64,000 nucleotides of DNA, taken from NCBI GenBank assembly GCA_034440635.1, contig JAOTON010001031.1, forward strand, positions 744,001 through 808,000, written 5' to 3'. Of this stretch, positions 1-12,317 are shown one piece after another. Made by a program: the position numbers and the translations under genes. The notes beneath the pieces were generated by a model that saw only the letters and a list, made by a program, of their open reading frames with translations, made no database searches and was not told where the DNA came from. The DNA is from Lepas anatifera (taxonomy: Eukaryota; Arthropoda; Thecostraca; Lepadidae). How positions within the stretch are numbered: the stretch's first letter is position 1; each line of letters opens with the position of its first letter.

Positions 1-2185
1 AATTGGGATACAAGATCCTTAAATTCGAAACAAAGATTTTCAATTGGGATTTAATTTTCCTATTTAGGATCCATGCCTCTCAATAGGGATCCACAATTCT
101 CTATTGCAATCCAAGATTCTGCCTATGAATAAAAAATTTTACATTGGGATCCAAGAATCTCATTAAGGATCCAGGATTCCTGACTGGGATCCAAGATTCT
201 CTATTGCAATCTCAATTTGAATTTGGATAGATAAGATTAGGTTAGGTTTCGTTAGGTTAAGTTAGGTTAGGTTAGGTTAGGTCAGGTTAGGACTGGTTAT
301 GTTAGGTTAGGTTAGGTTAGGTTAGATTGCGTTAGGTTACGTTAGGTTAGGCTAGGCTAGGTCAGGCTAGTTCTACGGCAGGCTGAATATATGCACACGT
401 CCACAGCAGTAGAAACTCTAAACACTTCCACAGGAACTGTATCTCTGAACCTGTCTAAGCCGCGCTTAGTCTCTGCACATGGCTATAGCCGGCTGAATCT
501 ATGAACACGTCTACAGTAGATCCAAGATTCATGATTGGGATCCAAGATTTCCAATTGGGTTCCAAATTACTCTATGGGGATTCAAGATTCCCAATTAGGA
601 TAGCAGATTCTGAATTGGCATTTAAGATTCTACATTAAGATCCAAGATTATTACCTGCAATAAACGGTTCTCAATTGGTATTTAAGATTATAAATCGGAA
701 TATAAGATTCTCAATTGGGATACAGCATTCTCATTTGAACTTAAGACTCCAATTGGGATTCAAGTTTCCCAATTGGGATCATAGATTCTCAATGGGGATC
801 CAAGATTCTCTATTGGGATTAAAGATTCTCAACTGCAATCAATTGGGTTCTTAATTGGGATCCAAGAGTCTTTTTCGGGATATAGGATTCTGAATTTGGA
901 TACATGTTTTTCAATTGGGAACAAATATTTTTAATTAGGATCAAAGATTCTCTATTGGAAATAACGTTCTTAATTGAGATCAAAGGTATTCCACGGGGAT
1001 CTAAGAATCTCCATTGGGGTTCGAGACACTCCAGGAGGACTCAAGATTCTCTACTGGGGTCAAAATTCTCTATTGGGAACTGTAATAAAATTTGGATAGA
1101 TATGGTTATGTTAGGTTAGGTCAGGATAGGTTGGTTGGGTTAGGTTACGTAAGTTTAGGATAGTTAGGTTAGGTGAGGTTAGGTTAGCTTAGGTTAGATC
1201 AGGTGAGGTAAGGTTAGGTTAGGTTAAGTTAGCTTTGGTTACGTTAGGTTAGGTTAGGTTAGGTTACATCAGGTGAGGTAAGGTTAGGTTAGGTAAAGTT
1301 AGGTTTGGTTACGTTAGGTTAGGGTAGGTTAGGTTAGGTTAGGTTTGTGTTACGGCGGGCTGAATATCTGCACACGTCTACAGCGGCAGAAACTCTAAAA
1401 ACTTCAACAGCAGCTGAATCTATGCACACTTCAATGGAGAGTAGAATTTCTGAAAACGGCTCCGGTGGGCTGAATCTCTGCACTTGTCTATGGCAGGCTG
1501 AATCTCTGAACACTAATATGGCAGGCTGAATCTATGAAAGCGTCTACAGCAACTGAATCTTTAATTATGTCTACAGCAGGCTGAAACTCTACAGAGGTAT
1601 GCAGTTGCCTGAATCTCTAAACACGTCTACGGGAGCGTGAATTTCTGAAAACTTTAATGGCTGGCTGTTTCACTGAACACGTCTACGGGAGGTCCCAGCT
1701 CCACGATTGGATCCAAGTTTCCCAATTTGGATCCAACATACTCTATTGGGATTCAAAATTCTCTATTGGGATCCAAGCCTCTCAATTTGGATCCAAGATT
1801 CTCTAAGGGGATCCAATATTCTGCATTGGGATCCATGCCCTTCCACGGGGATCCAAGGTTCTTAATTGGAATCAAAGATTCTCTTTTGGAATCCAAGGTT
1901 CTGAATTAAGATAAAATTATCTATTGGGATCCAAGATTCTCAATAAATACCAAGATTCTCCACTGGGATCCAAGATTCTTTATTGCGATCTCAATTTGAA
2001 TTTGTATAGATAAGGTTAGGTTCGGTTAGGTTAGGTTAGGTTAGGCTGCCTTAGGTTAAGTTAGGTTAGGTTAGGCTACGATGGGTTGGGTTATGTTCGG
2101 TTAAGATAGTTTAGATTAGGTTAGATTAGGTTGGGTTAGTTTAGCTTAGGTTAAGTTAGGTTAGGTTAGGTTGGGTTAGGTAAGG
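1..2185. repeat. Compound satellite tract (blocks G, T, C)
   Basis: Three tandem repeats alternate in the order G, T, C. G blocks (about 1-235, 520-1100, 1690-2005) are a ~20-bp degenerate repeat built on TTGGGATCCAAGATTCTCAA. T blocks (about 236-370, 1108-1345, 2009-2185) are degenerate TTAGG. C blocks (about 371-520, 1350-1690) carry CTGAATCTCTGAACACGTCT-like units. The junctions are conserved: G ends in a TTGGATAGATAAG-type sequence, and T ends in a CTACGGCAGGCTGAATAT-type sequence. Short open frames in G blocks only reflect the repeat and spell DPRFSIGIQDSLLGS-like peptides, so I do not call them genes. Confidence 0.9.
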
Positions 2186-2189
2186 TTAA

Positions 2190-2975
2190 CACGCACATTG
2201 ACGAGGTGCGGGTCCCCGCCCCCTGGGTTTTTCAGAGACAGCAGAAAAATTGCGGCGCGTAGCGCCGCCGTACTTGGCATACCTTTTCCCTAATCATTTT
2301 CACAACTATTGTGGAAATTTTAAGGTTAGGATACCTCAGGTCAGATCACCAGTACAGATCAAGTGACCTGACCTCAAAAAACGTTTAAGATAGCATAAGT
2401 CGGAGCAGGGTGAACTTATTTGGTTGAAACTCATATCACATAATAAGCCCACCGAGTTCTCAAAAAAAATGTTCCGGTATTTTTTATATCGATGGCCTAA
2501 GGTCAGGTACGAGGCATGACCGCTCCTTTGGAAATGCATGGGAAAATGGTTTTTACGGAATAACTCAGTAACCAATGGTGATAGATCATTTATTTTAGCT
2601 GCATTAGACTCCCCTGGGCTTTGCAGTTCTAATGATATGCATTTTATATAATTTGACCCCGACCTGACCTCAGGTCAGGTCAAATCCTTGACTTTGACCT
2701 AGCAATGTCAAATTATATATCGTTCGATTCTGCTTGCTGAGAGGATTCATATAGTTTAAGTCGTTTTGCGCTATCTTTACTTGTTCAGATGAAATGGCCC
2801 AAAAACTTAATTTACATGTTATCCCTATGACGCCATGTTTTGACCTCTCGTGACCTTAATTGTGACCTGAAAAAAATGGGTCAATTGTTTTCGATGGAGA
2901 AGTGGATGGGCAACCAAACACCGTTTACAGTTTTCATAGATTCAAACCGTTTTTTTTAGTAATTCAAGATGCTCT
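2190..2975 (+). mobile_element. Family A TTAA element, 3'-truncated copy
   Basis: The copy begins directly after a TTAA in a T block (2186-2189) with the family A terminus CACGCACATTGACG. It then shows the GC-rich cap, a GCGGCGCGTAGCGCCGCCG hairpin and an interior dense in AGGTCA and TGACCT. The duplicated right terminus seen in complete copies (for example 19966-20807) is missing. Instead the copy runs into a G block through a CCGTTTTTTTTAGTAATTC sequence. The same breakpoint recurs at three other places, which implies one truncation later amplified with the satellite. The 3' limit is approximate. Confidence 0.85.
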
Positions 2976-5900
2976 ATTGGGATCCAACATTCCAATTGGG
3001 ATCCAAGATTCTCAGTTTGGATCAAAGACTCAAGATCCCCAGTTGGGATCCAGTATCCTGAATGGGGATTCACTATTCTAGATTAGAACCCATCATTTTT
3101 ACCTGTTATAGTGGTTTTCAATAGGTACCCAAGACTATAAATTTGGATCCAAGATTCTCAATTGGAATCCAAGATTTTTTATTGTGATCCAAGATTCTCA
3201 ATGGAATCTAAAATTTTCTATTGGGATCGAAGATTCTTATTTGCAATCAATGTTTCTCATTTGGTATCCAAGATTATAAATCAGGATCCAAGATTCTCAA
3301 TTGGGATCCAAGATGTTTTATTAGGATTCAAGATTGTCAACTGGGATCTAAGATTTTCAATTTAAAACAAAGATTTTCAATTGGGATTTAATTTTGCCAA
3401 TTAGGATCCATGACTGTCAATTGGAATCCAAGATTATTTATTGGGGTCCATAATTTTCATTGGGATACAAGACTGTAAATTTTAAAACAAAGATTTTCAA
3501 TTGGGATTCAATTTTCCTATTTAGGATCCATGACTCTCAATGGGGATCCAAGATTCTCTATTGCAATTTCAATTGGAATTTGGATATATAAAATTAGGTT
3601 AGGTTTGGTTAGGTTAAGTTAGTTTAGGCTAGGTTAGGTCAGGCTAGTTTTACGGCAGGCTAAATATATGCACACGTCTACAGCGGTAGAAACTCTAAAC
3701 ACATCCACAGCAACTGAATTTCTGAACACGTCTAGGCCGCGCTTAGTCTCTGCACACGGCTATAGCCGGCTAAATCTCTGAACACGTCTACAGGAGATCC
3801 AAGATCCACGATTGGGATCTAAGATTTTCAATTGGGATCCAAATTACTCTCTGGGGATTCAAGATTCTCTATTGGGATCCAAGATTCTCAATTGGGATCG
3901 AAGATTCTTAACTGCAATCAATGTTTCTCAATTGATATGCAAGATTATAAGTCGGGATCCAAGATTCCCAATTGGGATCCAAGATTCTTTATTGGGATCC
4001 TATCTTCTCATTTGGGATACAAGATTCTCAATTTGACACAAAGAACTTCAATTGGGATTCAATTTTTGGAATTAGGATCCATGACTCTCAATGGGGATCC
4101 AAGATTCTCTATTGCAATCCAAGATTTTGCCTATGAATTAAAAACTTTACATTAGGATCCAAGAATCTCATTAAGGATCCAGGATTCCGGACTGGGATCC
4201 AACGTTCTCTAATGGGATCTCAATTGGATTTTGGATAGATAAGATTAGGTTAGGTTAGGTTAGGTTAGGTTAGGTTAGGTTAAGTTTGGCTAGTTTTAGT
4301 TAGGTTAAGATAGGTTAGGTTAGGTTAACATGCGCCCAGTTTAGGTTAGGTTATGTTATGTGAGGTATGGCTAGTTCTACAGTGGGCACAGTCTCTGCAC
4401 ACGTTTATGTCGGGCTGAAACTTTGGACACGTCTACCGCGGCCTAAATCTCTGAACACCAGTATGGCAGGCTGAATCTATGAAAACGTCTATAGCAACTG
4501 AATCTTTGAACATGTCTACAGCAGGCTAAATCTCTACAGAGGTCTGCAGTTGCCTGAATCTCTAAACACGTCTACGGGAGCTTGATTTTCTGAACACGTT
4601 AACGGCTGGCTCTTTCACTGACCACGTCTACGGGAGGTCACAGCTCTACGATTGGATTCAAGATTCCCAATTTGGATCCAACATACTCTATTGGGATTCC
4701 AAATTCTCTATTGGGATCCAAGCCTCTCAATTTGGATCCAAGATTCTCTAAGGGGATCCAATATTCTGCATTAGGATCCATGCCTTTCCAAGGGGATCCA
4801 AAGTTCTTAATTGAAATCCAAGATTATCCTTTGGAACCCAATAATAATAATAATTATTGGGGCTTATCGACGCACCAACTTAACTGCTATCAATGTTTCT
4901 CATTTGGTATCCAAAATTACAAATCGGGATCCAAGATTCTAAATTGGGATCCAAGATTCCTTATTAGATCCAAGATTCTCAATTGTGATACAAGATCCTC
5001 AATGGAAACAAAGATTTTAAATTGGGATTCAATTTTCCCATTTAGGATCCATGACTCTCAATTGGAATCCAAGATTATTTATTAGGATCCATAAATTTCA
5101 ATTGGGATACAAGAGTCTAAATTTCAAAACCAAGATTCTCAATTGGGAATCATATTTCTTAATCGGGATCATAGTTTCTCAATGGTGTCCAAAATTCTCT
5201 ATTGGGATCAAAGATTTCTAAATGCAATCAATGTTTCTCAATTGGTATCCAAGATTATAAATCGGGATCCAAGATTCTAAAGTGGGATCCAAGATTCTTT
5301 ATTGGATCCTAGATTCTCAATTGTGATACAAGATCCTCAATTCGAAAAAAAGATTTTCAATTGGGATTCAATTTTCCCATTTAGGATCCATGAATCTCAA
5401 TGGGGATCCAAGATTCTCTATTGCAATCCAAGATTCTGTCTATGAATCAAAAATTTTACATTGGGATCCAAGAACCTCATTAAGGATCCAGGATTCCTGA
5501 CTGGGATCCAAGATTCTCTAATGCAATCTCATTTGCAATTCGGATAGATAAAATTAGGTTAGGTTTGGTCAGGTTAAGTTAGGTTAGGTCAGGTTAGGTC
5601 AGGTTAGGTCTGGTTAGGTTAGGTTAGGTTAGGTTAGGTTAGGTTAGATTACGTTAGGTTAAGTTAGGTTAGGCTAGGTTAGTTCAGGCTAGTTCCACGG
5701 CAGGCTAAATATTTGCACACGTCTACAGCGGTAGAAACTCTAAACACTTCCATAGCAACTAAATTTATGAACACGTCAACGGAAAGTAAAATGTCTGAAA
5801 ACGGCTCCGGTGGGCTGAATTTCTGCACTTGTCTATGGAGGGCTGAATCTTTGGTCACGTTTACGGCGGCCTGAGTCTCTGAACACAAGCATGGGAGGCT

Positions 5901-7105
5901 GAATATCTGAACACGTCTAAAGGGAATCCAAGATCCAAGATTTGGATCCAGGATTTCCAATTTGGATCAAAACCTCTCTATGGGGACTGTAGATGCTCTA
6001 TTGAAATCCAAGATTTTGAATTGGGATCCAAGATTCTCAATTCGGATCAAAGACTCTCCAATGGGATTGAAGATTCCCAATTGGGATGCAAGGTACTGAG
6101 TGGGGAACCAAGATTCTACATCGGGATCCAATATTTTTACCTTAAATTTACGGCTCTCAATTGGTTAGGTTAGGTTAGTTCAGGTTAGCTTAGGTTAGGC
6201 TAGGAAGTTAGGTTAGGTTAGGCTACGTTAGATTAGGTTAGGTTAGGTAAGGTTAGGTAAGGTTAGGTTAGGTTAGGTTAGGTTAGGATAGGTTATGTTA
6301 GGTTTGGTTAGATTAGGTTAGGTTAAGTTAGGTTAGGTTAGGTTAGGTTAGGTCAGGTTAGGTTAGATTTGGTTATGTAGGGTTAGGTTAGGTTAGGTTA
6401 GGTTAGGTTAGCTTAGGTTAGGTTAAGTTAGGTTAAAATAGCTTATGTTAGGTTAGGTTGGGTTAGGTTAGATTAGGTTAGTTCTACGGCAGGCTGAATA
6501 TATGCACACGTCTACAGCAGTAGAAACTCTAAACACTTCCACAGCAACTGCATCTCTGAACACGTCTACGCCGCGCTTAGTCTCTGCACACGGCTATAGC
6601 CGGGTGAATCTCTGAACACGTCTACAGGAGATTCAAGATTCCCAATTTGGATCCAACATACTCTGTTGGGATTCAAAATACTCTATTGGGATCCAAGCCC
6701 CTCAATTTGGATCCAAGATTCTCTAAGGGGATCCAATATTCTGCATTGGGATCCATGCCCTTCCAAGGGGATCCAAGGTTCTTAATTGGAATCAAAGATT
6801 CTCTTTTGGAATCCAACGTTCTGAATTAAGATAAAAATTATCTATTGGGATCTAAGATTCTCAATAAATACCAAGATTCTCCAGTGGGATCCAAGATTTT
6901 TTATTGCGATCTCAATTTGAATTTGTATAGATAAGGTTAGGTTCGGTTAGATTAGGTAAGTTTGGCTACCTTAGGTTTAGTTAGGTTAGGTTAGGCTACG
7001 ATGGGTTGGGTTATGTTCGGCGAGGATAGTTTAGATTTGGTTAGATTAGGTTGGGTTAGTTTAACTTAGGTTAAGTTAGGTTAGGTTAGGTTAGGTTAGG
7101 TAAGG
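2976..7105. repeat. Compound satellite tract (blocks G, T, C)
   Basis: The cyclic order continues. G blocks lie at about 2976-3590, 3795-4225, 4645-5550, 5930-6160 and 6620-6930. T blocks lie at about 3590-3650, 4225-4375, 5556-5690, 6160-6480 and 6930-7105. C blocks lie at about 3650-3795, 4375-4645, 5690-5930 and 6480-6625. The stretch from about 4870 onward is repeated near 15480. The antisense frame at 5679-5960 recurs almost unchanged at 16257-16538. This reflects recent duplication of the C-G junction and does not point to a protein gene. Confidence 0.85.
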
Positions 7106-7109
7106 TTAA

Positions 7110-7885
7110 CACGCACATTGACGAAAGGCGGGTCCCCGCCCGCCCCCTGGGTTTTTCAGAGACAGCAGAAAAATTGCGGCGTGTAGCGCCGCCGTACCTG
7201 GCATACCTTTTCCCTAATCATTTTCACAACTCTTGTGAAAATTTTAAGGTTAGGATACCTCAGGTCAGGTCACCAGTACAGATCAAGTGACCTGACCTCA
7301 AAAAACGTTTAAGATAGCATAAGTCGGAGCAGGGTGAACTTATTTGGTTTAAACTCATAATAAGCCCACCGAATTCTCTAAAAAAAATGCTCCGGTATTT
7401 TTTATATCAATGACTTAAGGACAGGTACGAGGCATGACCTCTCTTTGGAAATATATGGGAAAAATGTTTTTTACAGAATAAATCAGCAACGAAGGGTAAT
7501 AGATCATTTATTTTTGCTGCATTAGACTCGCCTGGGCTTCGCAGTTGTAATTATATGCGTTTTATATAATTTGACCCCGACCTTACCTCAGGTCAGGTCA
7601 AATCCTTGACTTTGACCTAGCAAGGTCAAATTATATTTCATTCGATTCTGCTTACTGAGAGGATTAATATAGTTCAAGTCGTTTTGCGCTATCTTTTCTT
7701 GTTCAGACGAAATGGCCGAAAAACCTAATTTACATGTTATCCCTATGACGGCATGTTTTGACCTCTCGTGACCTTAAATGTGACCTGACAAAAAATGGTT
7801 GAATTGTTTTCGATGGAAAAGTGGATGGGGAACCAAACACCGTTTACAGTTTCCATAGATTCCTACCGTTTTTTTTAGTAATTCA
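7110..7885 (+). mobile_element. Family A TTAA element, 3'-truncated copy
   Basis: It starts after TTAA (7106-7109) in a T block with the same CACGCACATTGACG terminus as the copy at 2190. It ends at the same breakpoint into a G block (CCGTTTTTTTTAGTAATTC). It is the counterpart of 17542-18320 in the second segmental copy. No coding capacity is seen. Confidence 0.85.
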
Positions 7886-9480
7886 AGATGCTCTATTGGG
7901 ATCCAACATTCTCAATTGGGATCCAAGATTCTCAGTTTGGATCAAAGACTCTTAGTTGGGATTCAAGATCGCCAGATGGGATCCAATAACCTGAATGGGG
8001 AATCACGATTCTAGATTGAACCCATCATTTTTACCTGTTATAGTGGTTCTCAATTAGTACCCAAGACTATAAATTGGGATCCAAGGTTCTCAATTGGAAT
8101 ACAAGATCCTTTATTGGGATCCAACATTTTCAATGGGATCCAAGATTTTGTATTTGGATCGAAGATTCTTATTCGTGGTCAATGTTTCTCATTTGATATC
8201 CAAGATTATAAATAAGGATCCAAGATTCTCAATTGGGATCGAAGATGTTTTATTAAGATTAAAGATTCTCATTTGGAATCCAACATTTTCAATTTAAAAC
8301 AAAGATTTTCATTTGGAATTTAATTTTCCCAATTAAGATCCACGACTGTCAATTGGAATCCAAGATTATTTATTGGGATCCATAATTTTCAATTGGGATA
8401 CAAGAGTCTAAATTTCAAAACAAAGTTTCTTAATTGGGATTCAAGTTTCTTAATTGGGAACATAGATTCTCAATGGTATCCAAGACTCTCTATTGGGATC
8501 GAAGATTCTTAAATGCAATCAATGTTTCTCAATTGGTATCCAAGACTATAAATTGGGATCCAAGATTCTAAATTTTGATCCAAGATTCTTTATTGGATCC
8601 TAGATTCTCAATTGGGATACAAGATCCCCAATTCGAAACAAAGATTTTCAATTGGGATTCAATTTTCCTATTTAGGATCCATGACTCTCAATGGGGATCC
8701 AAGATTCTCTATTGCAATCCAAGATTCTGCCTATGAATCAAAAATTTACATTGGGATCCATGAATCTCATTAAGGATCCAGGATTCCTGACTGGGATCCA
8801 AGATTCTCTATTGCAATCTCAATTGGAATTTGGATAGATAAGATTAGGTTAGGTTTGGTTAGGTTAAGTTAGGTTAGGCTAGGTTAGGTCAGGCTTGTTC
8901 TACGGCAGGCTAAATATATGCACACGTCTACAGCAGTAGAAACTCTAAACACATCCACAGCAACTGAATATATGAACACGTCAACGGAAAGTAGAATTGC
9001 TGAAAACGGCTCCGGTGGGCTGAATCTGTGCACTTGTCTATGGTAGGCTGAATCTTTTGACACGCTTACGGCGGCCTGAGTCTCTTAACACGAGCATGGG
9101 AGGCTGAATATCTGAACACGTCTAAAGGGGATCCAAGCTCCAAGAATGGAATCCAGGATTTCCAATTTGGATTCAAAATACTCTATGGGGATTCTAGATT
9201 CTCTTTTGCAATCCAAGATTCTGAATTGGGATCCAAGATTCTCACCTCGGTTAAAAGACTCTCAATTGGGATTGAGGATTCCCAATTAGGATCCAACTTC
9301 CTGAATGGGAATTCAATATTCTAGATTGGGATCCAATATTTTTACCTGAAATTTACGGCTCTTAATTGGTTAGGTTAGGTTAGTTCAGGTTAGGTTAGCT
9401 TAGGCAAGGCGAGGTTAGGTTAGGCTAGGTTAAGTTAGGCTAGGTTAGGTAAGGTTAGTTTAGGTTAAGTTAGGTTAGTT
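7886..9480. repeat. Compound satellite tract (blocks G, T, C)
   Basis: G blocks lie at about 7886-8835 and 9125-9365, T at about 8840-8895 and 9365-9480, and C at about 8895-9125. Sequence and order match 18321-19920 closely. The final T block is interrupted by the foldback element at 9481, which the matching block near 19910-19930 lacks. Confidence 0.85.
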
Positions 9481-9970
9481 GTTAAGATGTTCCCTGGCCT
9501 CTACCCTCGAATCCGAAAATGTAAAAACAATGAAGATTATATATTCGGGCACAGCCCTTCATCAGAATCGTGGAGAAAATATCAATAATTCTCAGTCCTA
9601 GTATAGCCAGACCTCGAATTGAGCTTCACACAAAAATACCTTTTAGAATGAATCGTTAAAAATAAGATTGGATGTCGAAAGAAAGATTCGACATCCAATC
9701 CAATCAAAGAAAAGAAGAAAGTAAGATTCGACATCCAATCTTATTTTTAACGATTCATTCTAAAAGGCATTTTTGTGTGAAGCTCAATTCGAGGTCTGGC
9801 TATACTAGGACTGAGAATTATTAATATTTACTCCAGGATTCTGATGAAGGGCTGTGCCCGAATATATAATCTTCAGTGTTTTTTACATTTCTGGATTCGA
9901 GGGGAGAGGCCAGGGAACATCTTAACAACTCATCATCATGCTCCTCGCCGCAGCACTTCAAAACTTATCA
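9481..9970. mobile_element. Foldback element D, copy 1
   Basis: The arm at about 9481-9690 (AGATGTTCCCTGGCCTCTAC onward) is repeated in reverse complement at about 9725-9935, separated by a short loop. One side carries an extra tail containing CATGCTCCTCGCCGCAGCAC and CTTCAAAACTTATC. It lies in a T array, and the paralogous array near 19910 lacks it. Relatives lie at 58513-58854 (opposite orientation) and 40579-40735 (half copy). The target duplication cannot be read because the target is repetitive. No ORF is present, and the mobilising enzyme is unknown. Confidence 0.85.
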
Positions 9971-10027
9971 AAGTTAAGTTAGGTTAGGTTAAGTTAGGTT
10001 AGGTTAGGTTAGCTTACCTTATGTTAA

Positions 10028-11717
10028 CACGCGCATTGACGGGGGCGGGTACCAGCCCCGCCCCCTCGGGTTTTTCGGAGACAGCAGAAAAACGGCGGTG
10101 CGTAGCGCCGCCGTACTTGGTATACCTTTTCCCTAATCATTTTTACAACTTCTGTGAAAATTTTTTGGTTAGGTCATCCCAGGTCAGGTCACCAGTACAG
10201 GTCAAGTGACCCGAACTCAAAAAAAGTTTAACACGCGCATTGACGGGGGTCTGAGCCACCTTCGCATTGACGGGGTGGGCGGGTACCCGCCCCCTAAGAT
10301 CTCAAGAACCACGGTAGGGAGCGAAAAACGGTAAACGGTGCTGGTCTGCCCATCCATTTTTCCATCGAAAACATATTAACCTTTTTTTCAGGTCACATTT
10401 AAGGTCACGAGAGGTCAAAACATGCCCGTCATAGGGATAACATGTAAATTCAGTTTTTCGGCCACTACATCTGAACAAGTAAAGATAGAGCAAAACGATT
10501 TGAATTGTATGAATCCTCTTAGCAAGCCGAATCGATTGATATATAATTTGACCTTGCTAGGTCAAATCAAAGATTTGACCTGACCTGAGGTCAGGTCAGG
10601 GTCAAATTATATAAAATGCATATCATTAGAACCGCAAAGCCCGGGCGAGTCTAATGCAGCTAAAATAAATGCTTCTATCACCATCCGTTAATGATTGATT
10701 CCGTAAAAACCATTTTTCCCATGTATTTCCTATGGAGAGGTCATGCCTTGTACCTGACATTAGGTCATCGATATCAAAAATACCGGAACATATTTTAGAG
10801 AACTCTGTGGGGCTATTATGTGATATGAGTTTCAATCGGATAAGTTCACCCTGCTCCGACTTATGCTACCTTAAACTTTTTTGAGGTCGGGTCACTTGAC
10901 CTGTACTGGTGACCTGACCTGAGATGACGTAACCTTAAAAATTTCACAGAAGTTGTAAAAATGATGAGGGAAAAGGTATACCAAGTACGGCGGTGCTACG
11001 CGCCGCCGTTTTTCTACTATCTCCGAAAAACCCGAGATGGGGCGGGTACCCGCCCCTCCCCCCGTCAATGCGCGTGTTAAGATAGCATAAGTCAGAGCAG
11101 GGTGAACTTATCCGATTGAAACTCACCTCACACAATGGCCCCACCGAGTTCTCTAAAATATGTTACGGTATTTTTGATATCGATGACCTAAGGTCAGGTA
11201 CGAGGCATGACCTCTCCTTTGGAAATACATGGGAAAATGGTTTTTACGGAATAACTCAGTAACGGATGGTGATAGAGCATTTATTTTAGCTGCATTAGAC
11301 TCGCCTGGGCTTTGCAGTTCTAATGATATGCATTTTATATAATTTGACCCTGACCTGAAGTCAGGTCAGGTAAAATCCTTGATTTGACCTAGCAATGTCA
11401 AATTATATATAATTCGATTCGGCTTGCTAAGAGGATTCATATAGTTTAAATCGTTTTGCTCTATCGTTACTTGTTCAGATGAAATGGCCGAAAAACTGAA
11501 TTTACATGTTATCCCTATGACGGGCATGTTTTGACCTCTCGTGACCTTAAAGGTGACCTGACAAAAAATGGTTCAATTGTTTTCGATGGAGAAGTGGATG
11601 GGCAGCCCAACGCCGTATACCGTTTTTCGCTACCTACCGTGGTTCTTGAGATCTTAGGGGGGCGGGTACCCGCCCCCGTCAATGCGAAGGTGGCTCAGAC
11701 CCCCGTCAATGCGCGTG
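10028..11717 (+). mobile_element. Family A TTAA element, full copy interrupted by an antiparallel family A copy
   Basis: It is flanked by TTAA at 10024-10027 and 11718-11721. The left end reads CACGCGCATTGACGGGGG followed by a GGGTACC cap. The right end, read inward on the minus strand, has the same 18-mer, then TCTGAGCCACCT, then a second CGCATTGACGGGG and a GCGGGTACCCGC palindrome. The terminal inverted repeat is thus asymmetric. Removing the inner element and one TTAA leaves about 841 bp, which matches the uninterrupted copy at 19966-20807 (842 bp). The interior is rich in AGGTCA half-sites. No transposase is encoded, so it is presumably mobilised in trans. Confidence 0.92.
10232..11076 (-). 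mobile_element. Family A TTAA element nested inside another family A copy
   Basis: It has complete termini (CACGCGCATTGACGGGGG and its complement) and 845 bp. Identical TTAA duplications lie at 10228-10231 and 11077-11080. The orientation is opposite to the host copy. The matching position in the second segmental copy, about 20155-20168 (AAAAAAAGTTTAAGATAGC), is an empty site with a single TTAA. The insertion therefore postdates the duplication, or was lost precisely. TTAA duplication is characteristic of piggyBac-type transposition; assignment to that superfamily is inference because no transposase is seen. Confidence 0.93.
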
Positions 11718-12317
11718 TTAAGTCAGGTTAGGTAAGGTTAGGTTAGGTTAGGTTAGGTCAGGTTAGGTTAGGTTTGGTTAGGTAGGGTTAGGTTAGATTA
11801 GGTTGGGTTAGGTTAGGTTAGGTTAGGTTAGATTAGGTTAGGTTAGGTTTAGTTAGGTTGGGTTAGGTTAGGTTAGGTTATGTTAGGTTAGGTTAGGTTA
11901 AGTTAGGTTAGGTTAGGTTAGGTTAGCTTAGGTTAGGTTAGTTTTGGTTAGGTTGTTTTAGGTTAGGTTAGGTTAGGTTAGGTTAGGTTAGGTTAGACTA
12001 GGTTAGGTTAGGTAAGGTTAGGTAAGGTTATGTTTGGTTAGGTTAGGTTAGGTTAGGTTAGGTTAAGTTATGTTAGGTTAGGTTAGGTTAGGTTAGGTTA
12101 GGTTAGGTTAGGTTAGGTCAGGTTAGGTTAGGTTAGGTTAGGTGAGGTTATGTTGGGTGAGGCTAGGTTAGGTTAGGTTTAGGTTAGGTTAGGTTGGGTT
12201 AGGTTAGGTCAGGTTAGGTTAGGTTAGGTTAGGTGAGGTTATGTTAGGTTTGGTTATGTTAAGTTAGGTTAGGTCAGGTTATGTCATGTTAGGCAAGGTT
12301 AGGTTAGGTTAGGTTAA
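11718..12317 (+). repeat. Degenerate (TTAGG)n array
   Basis: About 600 bp of GGTTA units with scattered point variants (GTTAA, GTTTG, GTCAG, GTAAG). TTAAG-type variants create TTAA sites, and family A and B elements sit at both edges. The unit is that of arthropod telomeres. With this degeneracy and these interruptions the array is interstitial, not a functional chromosome end. Confidence 0.93.

Noticed and set aside
3162..4155. Frames spelling DPRFSIGIQDSLLGSK repeats (also at 1727, 4672, 6647, 15287 and 17077)
   Set aside because: They are satellite G-block translations. Both strands and several frames are open, and units carry random substitutions and stops.
5679..5960. 93-codon minus-strand frame conserved at 16257-16538 and partly at 19321-19689
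   Set aside because: Its conservation comes with the flanking non-coding sequence of the segmental duplication. Stops and frame differ in other C-G junctions.
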